From: Erythrobacter colymbi
GTDB lineage: Bacteria > Pseudomonadota > Alphaproteobacteria > Sphingomonadales > Sphingomonadaceae
NCBI RefSeq assembly: GCF_002155685.1
Contig: NZ_MUYK01000002.1
Span: forward strand, 124,001-188,000
Direction: 5' to 3'
Length of the DNA stretch: 64,000 bases
Shown: positions 27,387 through 34,536 of the stretch, piece by piece
Numbering within the stretch: position 1 is the stretch's first letter
Layout: each line of letters opens with the position of its first letter
Notes under the pieces: generated by a model
Told to the model about the DNA's origin: nothing
What the model saw: only the letters and a program-made list of their open reading frames with translations
Databases searched by the model: none
Translations under genes and position numbers: made by a program

Positions 27387-29254
27387 TGGCAACCGCAGCA
27401 CCCAAGGGAACGGCCAACGACGTCGGAGGCGCGCATCTGAAGGGCGCCTACACGATCGTCGACCACACCTATGACGTGGTGGTGGTGGGCGCGGGCGGTT
27501 CGGGCCTGCGCGCGACGATGGGCGCCGCGGAAGCAGGCCTGCGCACGGCGAACATCTCCAAGGTGTTCCCCACCCGCTCGCACACCGTCGCCGCACAGGG
27601 CGGGATCGCCGCCAGCCTCGGCAACAACTCGCCCGACCACTGGACCTGGCACATGTACGACACCGTCAAGGGGTCTGACTGGCTGGGGGACCAGGACGCG
27701 ATCGAATATCTCGCGCGCGAAGCCCCGGCGGCGGTCTATGAACTCGAGCACGCGGGCGTGCCTTTCAGCCGCAACGCCGACGGTACGATCTACCAGCGCC
27801 CCTTCGGCGGGCACATGCAGAACATGGGCGCAGGCCCGCCGGTGCAGCGCACCTGCGCCGCGGCCGACCGCACGGGGCATGCGATGCTCCACGCGCTCTA
27901 CCAGCAGAGCCTCAAGTACGACGCGGACTTCTTCATTGAATACTTCGCGCTCGACCTGATCATGGCCGAGCGTGACGGCGTGAAGCAGTGTGTCGGCGTG
28001 ATGGCGATGTGCCTCGACGACGGGAAGATCCACCGCTTCCGCGCGCAGAGCGTGGTGCTGGCGACTGGCGGCTATGGCCGTTGCTACTACACCGCCACCT
28101 CGGCTCACACCTGCACCGGCGACGGCGGCGGGATGGTGCTGCGTGCTGGCCTGCCGCTGCAGGACATGGAGTTCGTCCAGTTCCACCCGACCGGCATCTA
28201 CGGCGCGGGCGTGCTCATCACCGAAGGCGCACGCGGGGAGGGTGGTTACCTCACCAACTCCGAGGGCGAGCGCTTCATGGAGCGCTATGCCCCGTCGGCC
28301 AAGGACCTCGCCTCGCGCGACGTCGTCAGCCGTTCGATGGCGCTCGAAATGCGCGAGGGGCGCGGTGTGGGGCCGGATGGCGACCACATCTACCTGCACC
28401 TCGACCACATCGACCCCAAGGTGCTCGCCGAGCGCCTGCCGGGCATCACCGAGAGCGGCAAGATCTTCGCAGGCGTCGATCTCACCCGCCAGCCGCTGCC
28501 CGTCACCCCGACGGTGCATTACAACATGGGCGGCATTCCGTGTAACTACCACGGGCAGGTCGTGACGTTGGGGCCGGACGGCAACCCCGATCAGGTCATC
28601 CCCGGCCTCTATGCCGTGGGCGAGGCGGCCTGCGTGTCGGTGCACGGGGCGAACCGCCTCGGCTCGAACTCGCTGATCGACCTCGTGGTGTTCGGCCGCG
28701 CGACCGGCCACCACCTGCGCGACAACCTGAAGCCCAATGCCAAGCAGGCCGAGCTTCCGGCAGACAGCGCCGACTTCGCCCTGACCCGCCTCGACCACTT
28801 CCGCTATGCCAGCGGCGGCTCGCCCACCGCGCAGATCCGTGCGGAAATGCAAAAGGCGATGCAGAAGCACTGCGCCGTGTTCCGCGACCAGAAGCTGATG
28901 GACGAGGGCGTCGCCAAGCTCGCCGAGCAGAACAAGCGGATGGAGGACATCCACGTCACCGACAAGTCGCTGATCTGGAACAGCGACCTGATCGAGACGC
29001 TCGAACTCGACAACCTGATGGCGCAGGCCAACGTGACGATGGCGAGCGCGGCCAACCGCAAGGAAAGCCGCGGCGCCCACGCGCACGAGGACTACCCCGA
29101 GCGCAACGACAAGGAATGGATGAAGCACACCATCGCCTGGTTCGACGGCTGGGGCGGCCGCGGCAGCAACATCCGCATCGATTACCGTCCGGTTCACGAA
29201 TACACGCTGACCGACGACATCAAGTACATCGAGCCCAAGGCGCGGGTGTATTGA
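27386..29254 (+). CDS. sdhA: Succinate dehydrogenase flavoprotein subunit SdhA
   Basis: A 622-residue FAD subunit that oxidises succinate to fumarate in the TCA cycle. It shows the dinucleotide-binding [20 protein letters not shown], the covalent FAD attachment region [17 protein letters not shown], the substrate loop [20 protein letters not shown], and [20 protein letters not shown]. The C-terminal R-rich domain ends [10 protein letters not shown]. Length is normal. A strong hairpin terminator follows 25 bases after the stop, and sdhB is not next to it, which departs from the common sdhCDAB order. Confidence 0.98.
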   Translation: MATAAPKGTANDVGGAHLKGAYTIVDHTYDVVVVGAGGSGLRATMGAAEAGLRTANISKVFPTRSHTVAAQGGIAASLGNNSPDHWTWHMYDTVKGSDWLGDQDAIEYLAREAPAAVYELEHAGVPFSRNADGTIYQRPFGGHMQNMGAGPPVQRTCAAADRTGHAMLHALYQQSLKYDADFFIEYFALDLIMAERDGVKQCVGVMAMCLDDGKIHRFRAQSVVLATGGYGRCYYTATSAHTCTGDGGGMVLRAGLPLQDMEFVQFHPTGIYGAGVLITEGARGEGGYLTNSEGERFMERYAPSAKDLASRDVVSRSMALEMREGRGVGPDGDHIYLHLDHIDPKVLAERLPGITESGKIFAGVDLTRQPLPVTPTVHYNMGGIPCNYHGQVVTLGPDGNPDQVIPGLYAVGEAACVSVHGANRLGSNSLIDLVVFGRATGHHLRDNLKPNAKQAELPADSADFALTRLDHFRYASGGSPTAQIRAEMQKAMQKHCAVFRDQKLMDEGVAKLAEQNKRMEDIHVTDKSLIWNSDLIETLELDNLMAQANVTMASAANRKESRGAHAHEDYPERNDKEWMKHTIAWFDGWGGRGSNIRIDYRPVHEYTLTDDIKYIEPKARVY

Positions 29255-29278
29255 TCGCGGTGCTCCGCTGAAACGACG

Positions 29279-29312
29279 AGGCCCGGTCCCCCGAAGGACC
29301 GGGCCTTTTGTT
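29279..29312 (+). terminator. Intrinsic terminator after sdhA
   Basis: A perfect 11-base-pair stem (AGGCCCGGTCC pairing with GGACCGGGCCT) with a six-base loop is followed by TTTTGTTT. This ends the sdhCDA transcript and also lies just downstream of the convergent parE gene. Confidence 0.9.
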
Positions 29313-29314
29313 TA

Positions 29315-29611
29315 TCAACCATCGAGATCGTTGGTCACATCCTGTCGCTCGTGGATGATCCGGACGACGATCAATTCGGTGGCGGTCTGGCGATAAATGA
29401 TCCGATGCGCTCCAGCGCGGACTTTGCGATATTCGGGTGGCAGCCCATAGACCGGCGATCCGATGCCGGGAAATTCGGCTACCCGATCGATCTGTCGGCG
29501 TATGTCTTCGATATAGGATTTGGCACGGGTTTGACCCCATTCCGATATCGTATTGTCGGCGATGTTTTCGAGCTCGTCGAACACTCTCGGACGCAGAACG
29601 ACTTCAAGCAT
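29315..29611 (-). CDS. parE: ParE/RelE-family toxin
   Basis: A 98-residue protein with the RelE/ParE fold pattern: LRPRVFDELENIADNTISEW, RAKSYIEDIRRQIDRVAEFP, a central IGSPVYGLPPEYRKVRAGAHRIIYR and a C-terminal IVVRIIHERQDV. The HRIIYR and IHERQD strands are the usual ParE core. ParE proteins inhibit gyrase; RelE cleaves mRNA on ribosomes; the two cannot be separated by motif alone, but the ParD-type partner favours ParE. The start at 29611 overlaps the antitoxin gene by eight bases. The pair lies directly after the sdhA terminator. Confidence 0.88.
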   Translation of the reverse strand: MLEVVLRPRVFDELENIADNTISEWGQTRAKSYIEDIRRQIDRVAEFPGIGSPVYGLPPEYRKVRAGAHRIIYRQTATELIVVRIIHERQDVTNDLDG

Positions 29612-29843
29612 CAGGGAACTTGCGTGCGAGGAATCCGTCCCAGTCAAAGGGTCTAGGCTCGCCGCTTTCCTCGCCCTCGCGGATCAGTTCTCGCAGGTTC
29701 GCGATTCGTAGATCACGCTCCTCGGCGCGGCGCAGGGCATCGCGGATCACTTCGCTGATGGTGGCAAACTCGCCCGATTCCACCTTGCGGCGGGCATAGG
29801 CTTCGTAATGGTCGCCGAGCGAGATCGAGGTGTTCTTTCCCAT
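29604..29843 (-). CDS. parD: ParD-type ribbon-helix-helix antitoxin
   Basis: A 79-residue antitoxin: an N-terminal ribbon-helix-helix (NTSISLGDHYEAYARRKVES, then GEFATISEVIRDALRRAEE) and an acidic C-terminal tail that would wrap the toxin (LRELIREGEESGEPRPFDWD). It precedes and overlaps the toxin gene. ParD proteins repress their own promoter. A promoter with a palindrome lies directly upstream, and its predicted start point coincides with the ATG. Confidence 0.9.
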   Translation of the reverse strand: MGKNTSISLGDHYEAYARRKVESGEFATISEVIRDALRRAEERDLRIANLRELIREGEESGEPRPFDWDGFLARKFPDA

Positions 29844-29849
29844 GCCGCC

Positions 29850-29878
29850 GCGATACCAGAACTTGGTAACGGGTTCAA
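29850..29878 (-). promoter_or_regulatory. parDE promoter with palindromic operator
   Basis: Read on the minus strand, TTGAAC (29878-29873), 17 bases, then TATCGC (29855-29850) form a plausible sigma70-type promoter. An inverted repeat TACCA-GAACT-TGGTA (29854-29868) overlaps the spacer, as expected of an antitoxin operator. Transcription would start about at base 29843, the A of the parD ATG, giving a leaderless mRNA. Confidence 0.6.
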
Positions 29879-29934
29879 TCCGGCCCCGGGATAGCGCTTG
29901 ACGCCCGCATGGTGCGCGGGCAGCTTGGGCGGCG

Positions 29935-30927
29935 ATGAACAGGGGCAGGATCATCGCGGGGCTTCTGGCGGCGCTGGCCGCCGTTCCCGCGCTGTCGCAA
30001 TCCGCGCCTGCGCCTGCCACCGGTCCCAACCAGCCGCCCGCCCATGTTCTCCCTTGGCCCGAGCTTGCCAGCGGCAAGACTCCGGCTGAACGGCGGCAGA
30101 GCTATGAGCTTTCGCCCGAACTCCATCGCGGCGTCGCGCCCGCCGTCATGCGCGAACAGGCGCGGCGGCTTGATGCGGCGCTCGCCGGGCTTGCACCCCA
30201 GCGACCCGGCACGGCGGACGCCTATGTCCTCACCATCGCGCTCGACAGCGATCCGGTCTTCGCGCGCGAAGCGCGGGAGGCGGGCAGGGTGCTCGCCGCG
30301 CGCTACGGGGCAGCGGGGCGCACGCTGACGCTGGCGGGGCCCGATGGCACCCGCGACGATGCGCCCCACGGCTCGATCTCCGCGCTGCTGCTTGCGCTCG
30401 GCCACATCGGTTCGCTGATGGACGGCAAGGAGGACGTGCTGGTGCTCTACACCACCAGCCACGGCAACGACCTCGGGCTGGCCTATCACTGGGGCGATAC
30501 CGGCTATGGCATTCTCTCGCCCAGGAGCATGAAGCAGGCGCTGGCCGAGGCGGGAATCACGCGCCGCGTGCTGATCTTGTCGGCCTGCTATTCGGGCGTC
30601 TTCGTGCCCGCGCTGGCGAGCCCCGACACCGCGATCCTCACCGCCGCGGCGAGCACGCGCAGCTCCTTCGGGTGCCAGGCCGAGAATGACTGGACCTTCT
30701 ACGGCGACGCCCTAATCAACCGCGCGCTGCGCCAGCCGGTCGGGTTGGAAGAGGCCGCGCGCATCGCCGGCCGCTCGGTTGCCGAGTGGGAGGCCAAGGC
30801 GCGCTTCCTCGCCTCGCTGCCGCAGGTCAACATCGGCGCGAATGCGCGCGGCTGGCTGCCGCAGATCGAGGCGCAGATGCCGCGCACCGCAAGCGCCCCG
30901 GTGGGCCGCCCCGCCTTCAGCGAATAG
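29935..30927 (+). CDS. C13-family (legumain-like) cysteine peptidase, secreted
   Basis: A 330-residue protein with a signal peptide (MNRGRIIAGLLAALAAVPAL, cleavage near SQSAP). The catalytic dyad of family C13 is visible: His176 in YTTSHGNDLG and Cys218 in ILSACYSGVFVPAL, spaced as in legumains and caspase-like folds. The stretch before the His (DVLVLYTTSHG) and after the Cys (ILTAAASTRSSFGC) matches bacterial C13 peptidases. It would act in the periplasm or be exported; substrates are unknown. It is divergent from parDE and precedes the TetR-operator region. The ATG is the first of the signal peptide. Confidence 0.88.
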   Translation: MNRGRIIAGLLAALAAVPALSQSAPAPATGPNQPPAHVLPWPELASGKTPAERRQSYELSPELHRGVAPAVMREQARRLDAALAGLAPQRPGTADAYVLTIALDSDPVFAREAREAGRVLAARYGAAGRTLTLAGPDGTRDDAPHGSISALLLALGHIGSLMDGKEDVLVLYTTSHGNDLGLAYHWGDTGYGILSPRSMKQALAEAGITRRVLILSACYSGVFVPALASPDTAILTAAASTRSSFGCQAENDWTFYGDALINRALRQPVGLEEAARIAGRSVAEWEAKARFLASLPQVNIGANARGWLPQIEAQMPRTASAPVGRPAFSE

Positions 30928-30984
30928 GCTTTTCCCGAGGATTTTCAGACGCTCCCGTGGCGGCTTTGCATTCGTCCGGACTCA

Positions 30985-31003
30985 ATGTATCCAGTGGATA
31001 CAT
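30985..31003. promoter_or_regulatory. Perfect palindrome: TetR-family operator candidate
   Basis: ATGTATCC-AGT-GGATACAT is an inverted repeat with 8-base arms and a 3-base centre. It lies 23 bases before the ATG of a thioesterase gene whose operon also encodes a TetR-family repressor. A possible -35 (TTGCAT at 30966-30971) lies upstream and CATAAT overlaps its right edge, so a bound repressor would block the promoter. Confidence 0.75.
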
Positions 31004-31025
31004 AATCCAGCACAAGGCGATTCGC

Positions 31026-31484
31026 ATGAACCCCTACGAAATGCTCAAGGCCCAGCTTTCCGCCGTCGTCCCCTTTGCCTCCTATGTTGGGGTCGAGCTC
31101 GGCACGATCGGCGAGGGCACGGCCACCGCCACGCTCGAGCAGAGCCAGAACACCTCCAACCACATCGCCACGATGCACGCGGGCGCGCTGTTCACCCTGG
31201 CCGAAGCCGCCTCGGGCGCGGCGATGGCGGGGATGTTCCTCGAACGGCTCGCCGCGCTGCGTCCGGTCGCGGCCGGATCGACCATCGCCTATGCGCGGCC
31301 CGCCAAGGGCACCATCACCGCTTACGCTTCGGTCGACGGCGCGCGCGAGGCGCTGTTCACCGCGCTCGATGCCGAGGGCAAGGTGCGCTTCCCCGTCACC
31401 ATCCGCATGGAGGACGCCGAAGGCCGCGAGGTCGCGCGCATGAGCGTCGACTGGCACCTCTCGGCCTTGGCGCAGGCGGCGTGA
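31026..31484 (+). CDS. DUF4442-type hotdog thioesterase
   Basis: A 152-residue hotdog-fold protein. NTSNHIATMHAGALFTLAEA is the central hotdog helix with the usual H-G-x-A arrangement, and GSTIAYARPAKGTITAYASV continues as sheet. It looks like the DUF4442/YiiD-C branch of acyl-CoA thioesterase-like proteins. The start ATG 31026 follows a perfect palindrome by 23 bases. The gene heads a coupled set with a TetR repressor and a second thioesterase. The likely role is hydrolysis of an acyl-CoA; the acyl group is unknown. Confidence 0.82.
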   Translation: MNPYEMLKAQLSAVVPFASYVGVELGTIGEGTATATLEQSQNTSNHIATMHAGALFTLAEAASGAAMAGMFLERLAALRPVAAGSTIAYARPAKGTITAYASVDGAREALFTALDAEGKVRFPVTIRMEDAEGREVARMSVDWHLSALAQAA

Positions 31485-31501
31485 TTGCCTAAGCGGGGCG
31501 G

Positions 31502-32071
31502 ATGACCCGGCGCGAAGCCTATCACCACGGTGACCTTGCCACGGCTGCGCTCGATGCGGCGCTGGAGCTGGTGGCCGAGGATCCCTCGGCGAGCTTCTCG
31601 CTGCGCTCGCTTGCCGAGAAGCTGGGGGTGGCGCACCGGGCGCTCTACAACCACTTTGCCGACCGCGAGGCGCTGCTGGCGGGGCTGGCGGCGCGGGGCT
31701 TCGCGCAGCTTGCGGCAACGCTGGCCCCTGCGCCCGATCCTGCGGCTTTCATGGCGGCCTATGTGCGCTTCGCGCTCGACCAGCCGGGGCTCTACGCGGT
31801 GATGACCGGACGGCGCTACGAGCAGATCAACGCCCATGCGCCCCTGCGCGCGGCGGTCGACAAGGTGATCGCGGTCGCGCTCGATGCGCTGGCGACGCCG
31901 GGCGCGGACGACGACACCCGGCGGCGCGAGGTGATGCGGGTGTGGATGCTCGCCCACGGCGCGATCGGGCTCCAGCGGGCGGGAATGCTGCGGCTGCGCA
32001 GCGGCGACGAATTTGCCGAGGAGGTGCTGCGCATCGCGGGCCTCGCGGCGCGGGAGGAGAACAAGCGATGA
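31502..32071 (+). CDS. TetR-family transcriptional repressor
   Basis: A 189-residue regulator. The N-terminal TetR helix-turn-helix is clear (SFSLRSLAEKLGVAHRALYN, then HFADREALLAGLAARGF). The C-terminal ligand domain (residues about 65-185) is of the type also called TetR_C/WHG-like, with FVRFALDQPGLYAVMTGRRYE-like text (seen as YVRFALDQPGLYAVMTGRRY). It lies in the same operon as two thioesterases, 17 bases after the first and overlapping the second by four bases (ATGA). The palindrome at 30985-31003 is the probable operator. The effector is likely an acyl-CoA or fatty acid; this is inference. Confidence 0.92.
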   Translation: MTRREAYHHGDLATAALDAALELVAEDPSASFSLRSLAEKLGVAHRALYNHFADREALLAGLAARGFAQLAATLAPAPDPAAFMAAYVRFALDQPGLYAVMTGRRYEQINAHAPLRAAVDKVIAVALDALATPGADDDTRRREVMRVWMLAHGAIGLQRAGMLRLRSGDEFAEEVLRIAGLAAREENKR

Positions 32072-32451
32072 ACCCGGCCGATGCCATGCCTTTTTCGAAG
32101 CTGATGGGCGTGACCGTCACCGCCGCATCCGCAGAGCTGGTCGAAGGTCACATCACCGTGCGCGCGGATCTGTGCACGGCCGGGGGCATCATGCATGGCG
32201 GGGCGATCATGGCCTTTGCGGATGCGCTGGGTGCGGTCGGCGCGGTGGCGTGTCTTCCCGAAGGCGCGAAGGGCACGACCACGATCGAGAGCAAGACCAA
32301 CTTCCTCGGCGCGGCGTCGGTCGGCAGCACCGTGCAGGGGCGCAGCGTCCCGCTCAAGACCGGGCGGCGGATGTCGGTGTGGCAGACCACGATCGACACC
32401 GCGGAGGGCAAGCCGGTGGCGGTGGTGATCCAGACGCAGCTGGTGCTTTAG
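32068..32451 (+). CDS. PaaI-family hotdog thioesterase
   Basis: A 127-residue thioesterase with the PaaI hotdog core. GGIMHGGAIMAFADALGAVG carries the helix with the HGG motif, preceded by GHITVRADLCTA and followed by TIESKTNFLGAASVGSTVQG and RRMSVWQTTIDTAEGKPVAV. Family members hydrolyse aryl- or acyl-CoA thioesters, typically as tetramers. Its ATG overlaps the TetR stop. It ends four bases inside the convergent esterase-cyclophilin gene on the other strand, leaving no room for a separate terminator. Confidence 0.92.
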   Translation: MNPADAMPFSKLMGVTVTAASAELVEGHITVRADLCTAGGIMHGGAIMAFADALGAVGAVACLPEGAKGTTTIESKTNFLGAASVGSTVQGRSVPLKTGRRMSVWQTTIDTAEGKPVAVVIQTQLVL

Positions 32452-34022
32452 GGCTCCACCCGCCGCGCCGACAGGATCGTCACCGGCGCGGCCAGCATCT
32501 GGCCCTTCAGCACCCCTTCGCCCGCCTGCGCATCGCGCGGGGCGGCGAGGATCTGGGTGACGATATCCATCCCGCCTGTGACATAGCCGAAGGCCGCATA
32601 GCCCGGATCGCCCGTCGCCGGATTGGCGTCGAAGCCGGTCTGGTCCTCGATCACGATGAAGAAATCCCCGTCCGCGCCGCCCGGTGCGAGCATCGCCATC
32701 GACAGCGCGCCGTGGGTGTGGGTGAGGCCGGTCGTGCTGGTCGGCTCGAAAGCGATCGGGGGAAGGATGCGCTGGGGATCGCTGCGGGTGCCGCCCTGCA
32801 CGAGGCCCGCGACCGTGCCCTCCGGCCCCAGCACCATAGCGCGGTAGAAGCTGGTGCCGTCGAGCCGCTTCTCGTCGACATAGCGCAGGAAATTGCCTGC
32901 GGTGACGGGTGCGCGCGCGGTCTCGAGCGCGATGGTGACGGGGCCGAGGCTCGTCTCCAGCACCACGCTGACGCTCGCGGCCTCGGGATGCGGGCGCTTA
33001 CCCGGGCGCGCGGCGGCGAGCGCGGCGGGCACGCCGGGGGGCGGGGCGATCTCGAACTTGTAGAGGAGGTTGCGCTGGCACGAGGGCTTGCTCACCGCCG
33101 CGCAGTTGTTGAGGTTGTCGTCCGAGGCCAGGTAGAGGAAGGTCCGCCCCGCATCCTCGCGCACCGCCAGCCCCTCGAAATTGTCGACCAGCAGCGGCGG
33201 GGCGAGCACGGCGAGGGGGGTGACGGTGTTGTCGGGCGCGAGCGCGACCACCGCTGCGCGGTTGCCCTTGCCGGGGGTGTAGCTGCGGAACAGGACATAG
33301 CAGGTGCCGTCGGCCTTGCAGGCGGCGTCGGTCGGCACGCCGCCGACTTCGGCGATGCCTTCGGGCGCGGGGAGGGCGAAGGGCGTTGCCGTGCCGTCGT
33401 CGCCGATACGCAGGCAATTGGGCCGCGCGGCTCCGGTCCATTCCCCGCAGGCGAGCAGCCCGCCGGGCCAGGCGGCGAGCGTCTCGATCCCGTCATTGGG
33501 CGCGGCCCCGGCGGTGAGCGTGGCGGCGCGGGTATCGGCGGCGCCCGCCGGGCCTTCGAGATCGGCATAGCGCCAGATGCGGTGCTCCTGCTCAAAGGCG
33601 ACCAGCCATTCGCCGGACGGGAGACGCGTCAGCGCCTCGGCATCGCCGCGCTTCTTGGCATCGAGCATCGCGCCCCTCTGGTCGTGGAGTGGCCCCAAGC
33701 GGATCCCCGCGACATCGACCAGCTTGCCCGCGATCTCGCCGGTCTCGAGCTCCATCCAGCGGCCATCGTCGGTCACTGCGAAGAGGGAATTGCCGTGCCA
33801 TTCGAGGCTGGAGATGCCGCCGATATCGGCCTTGTCGGGCGCGATCTCGACCCCGCCGCGAAAGATCAGCTCGCCCACCTTTGCATCGGCTTGGGCGGGA
33901 TCGAGCTGCACCGGTAACGTGTCGGGCAGGAAGGCATCGGGCGCCTGCGCGGCGAGGGGGAGGGCGGCGGCGGCGAGGGCGGCGCCTGCGACAAGGCGGG
34001 CGAGAGCGCGGGTGAATGTCAT
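32448..34022 (-). CDS. Phytase-like esterase fused to a cyclophilin peptidyl-prolyl isomerase
   Basis: A 524-residue secreted protein (signal MTFTRALARLVAGAALAAAA, cleavage near LAAQAP) with two domains. Residues about 30-345 resemble the esterase-like phytase domain (LIFRGGVEIAP, GGISSLEWHGNSLFAVTDDG, NFEGLAVREDAGRTFLYLAS). Residues about 360-524 are a cyclophilin-type isomerase (VVLETSLGPVTIALETARAP, NFLRYVDEKRLDGTSFYRAM, VQGGTRSDP, GALSMAM). The two are joined by a short Pro/Ala/Arg linker in one uninterrupted frame. FYRAM replaces the usual FHRVI, but the Arg, the QGG and the SMA elements stay. The first domain hydrolyses phosphate or ester bonds in its family; whether it is active here is unknown. 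The periplasm is the likely location. Confidence 0.82.
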   Translation of the reverse strand: MTFTRALARLVAGAALAAAALPLAAQAPDAFLPDTLPVQLDPAQADAKVGELIFRGGVEIAPDKADIGGISSLEWHGNSLFAVTDDGRWMELETGEIAGKLVDVAGIRLGPLHDQRGAMLDAKKRGDAEALTRLPSGEWLVAFEQEHRIWRYADLEGPAGAADTRAATLTAGAAPNDGIETLAAWPGGLLACGEWTGAARPNCLRIGDDGTATPFALPAPEGIAEVGGVPTDAACKADGTCYVLFRSYTPGKGNRAAVVALAPDNTVTPLAVLAPPLLVDNFEGLAVREDAGRTFLYLASDDNLNNCAAVSKPSCQRNLLYKFEIAPPPGVPAALAAARPGKRPHPEAASVSVVLETSLGPVTIALETARAPVTAGNFLRYVDEKRLDGTSFYRAMVLGPEGTVAGLVQGGTRSDPQRILPPIAFEPTSTTGLTHTHGALSMAMLAPGGADGDFFIVIEDQTGFDANPATGDPGYAAFGYVTGGMDIVTQILAAPRDAQAGEGVLKGQMLAAPVTILSARRVEP

Positions 34023-34092
34023 TCGTCCGGATGTATCGCCGGTTGAACGAAGCGCAAGCCGTGTCGGTCGGCGTTCAGCCACGCGCAAGGTT

Positions 34093-34123
34093 TACATATG
34101 TAGTCGCCATGACTACAGGTGTA
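34093..34123 (+). promoter_or_regulatory. Tandem BlaI/MecI-type operators over a promoter
   Basis: TACATATGTA (34093-34102) and TACAGGTGTA (34114-34123) both fit the TACA-NN-TGTA core of BlaI/MecI operators. Their centres are 21 bases apart, two helical turns. TTTACA at 34091-34096 could be a -35, with TACAGG 17 bases on. They lie 24 bases before the start of a BlaI-family gene, so it probably represses itself and the peptidase gene after it. Confidence 0.8.
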
Positions 34124-34146
34124 ATCAGAGCTGAGGGAGACATGCT

Positions 34147-34536
34147 GTGAGCACGTCCGAGGAACATCCAGGCGAACGCATAACCGAGGCCGAGCACGCG
34201 GTGATGGAGGTCCTGTGGGACCGTCCGCGCCAGACGGCGGCCGATGTGTGCGAGGAAGTCTGCGCCCAGCGGGGCTGGAGCCTCGCGACGGTCAAGACCC
34301 TGCTCTCGCGCCTCGTCCAGAAGGGCGCGCTGCTGGCCGAGCCTGACGGGCGGCGCTTTCTCTATACACCCGCCATCGCCCGCGAGGCTTACGTGGGGGG
34401 CGAGAGCCGCCGGCTGGTCGACCGCCTGTTCGGCGGCAGCGCGGCCTCGCTGGTGGCGCACCTTGCGGAGAGCGAGGCGCTGACCGACCAGGATCTCGCC
34501 GAGATCGAGGCACTGCTGAAGGAGCTCCGGGCATGA
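34147..34536 (+). CDS. BlaI/MecI/CopY-family transcriptional repressor
   Basis: A 129-residue winged-helix repressor. ITEAEHAVMEVLWDRPRQTA, DVCEEVCAQRGWSLATVKTL, LSRLVQKGALLAEPDGRRF and YTPAIAREAYV are the standard elements. The C-terminal dimerisation part (LFGGSAASLVAHLAESEALT, then LAEIEALLKELRA) is normal. The cleavage site cut by the partner peptidase in BlaI/MecI (Asn-Phe in staphylococci) lies in the C-terminal helix and is not recognisable here. It begins at a GTG with GAGGGAGA before it. Its stop overlaps the start of the M56 peptidase gene (ATGA). Confidence 0.93.
   Translation: MSTSEEHPGERITEAEHAVMEVLWDRPRQTAADVCEEVCAQRGWSLATVKTLLSRLVQKGALLAEPDGRRFLYTPAIAREAYVGGESRRLVDRLFGGSAASLVAHLAESEALTDQDLAEIEALLKELRA

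Noticed and set aside
34142..34150. ATG at 34142 as the start of the BlaI-type gene
   Set aside because: It is out of frame and meets a stop after two codons; the GTG at 34147 gives the full helix-turn-helix protein.
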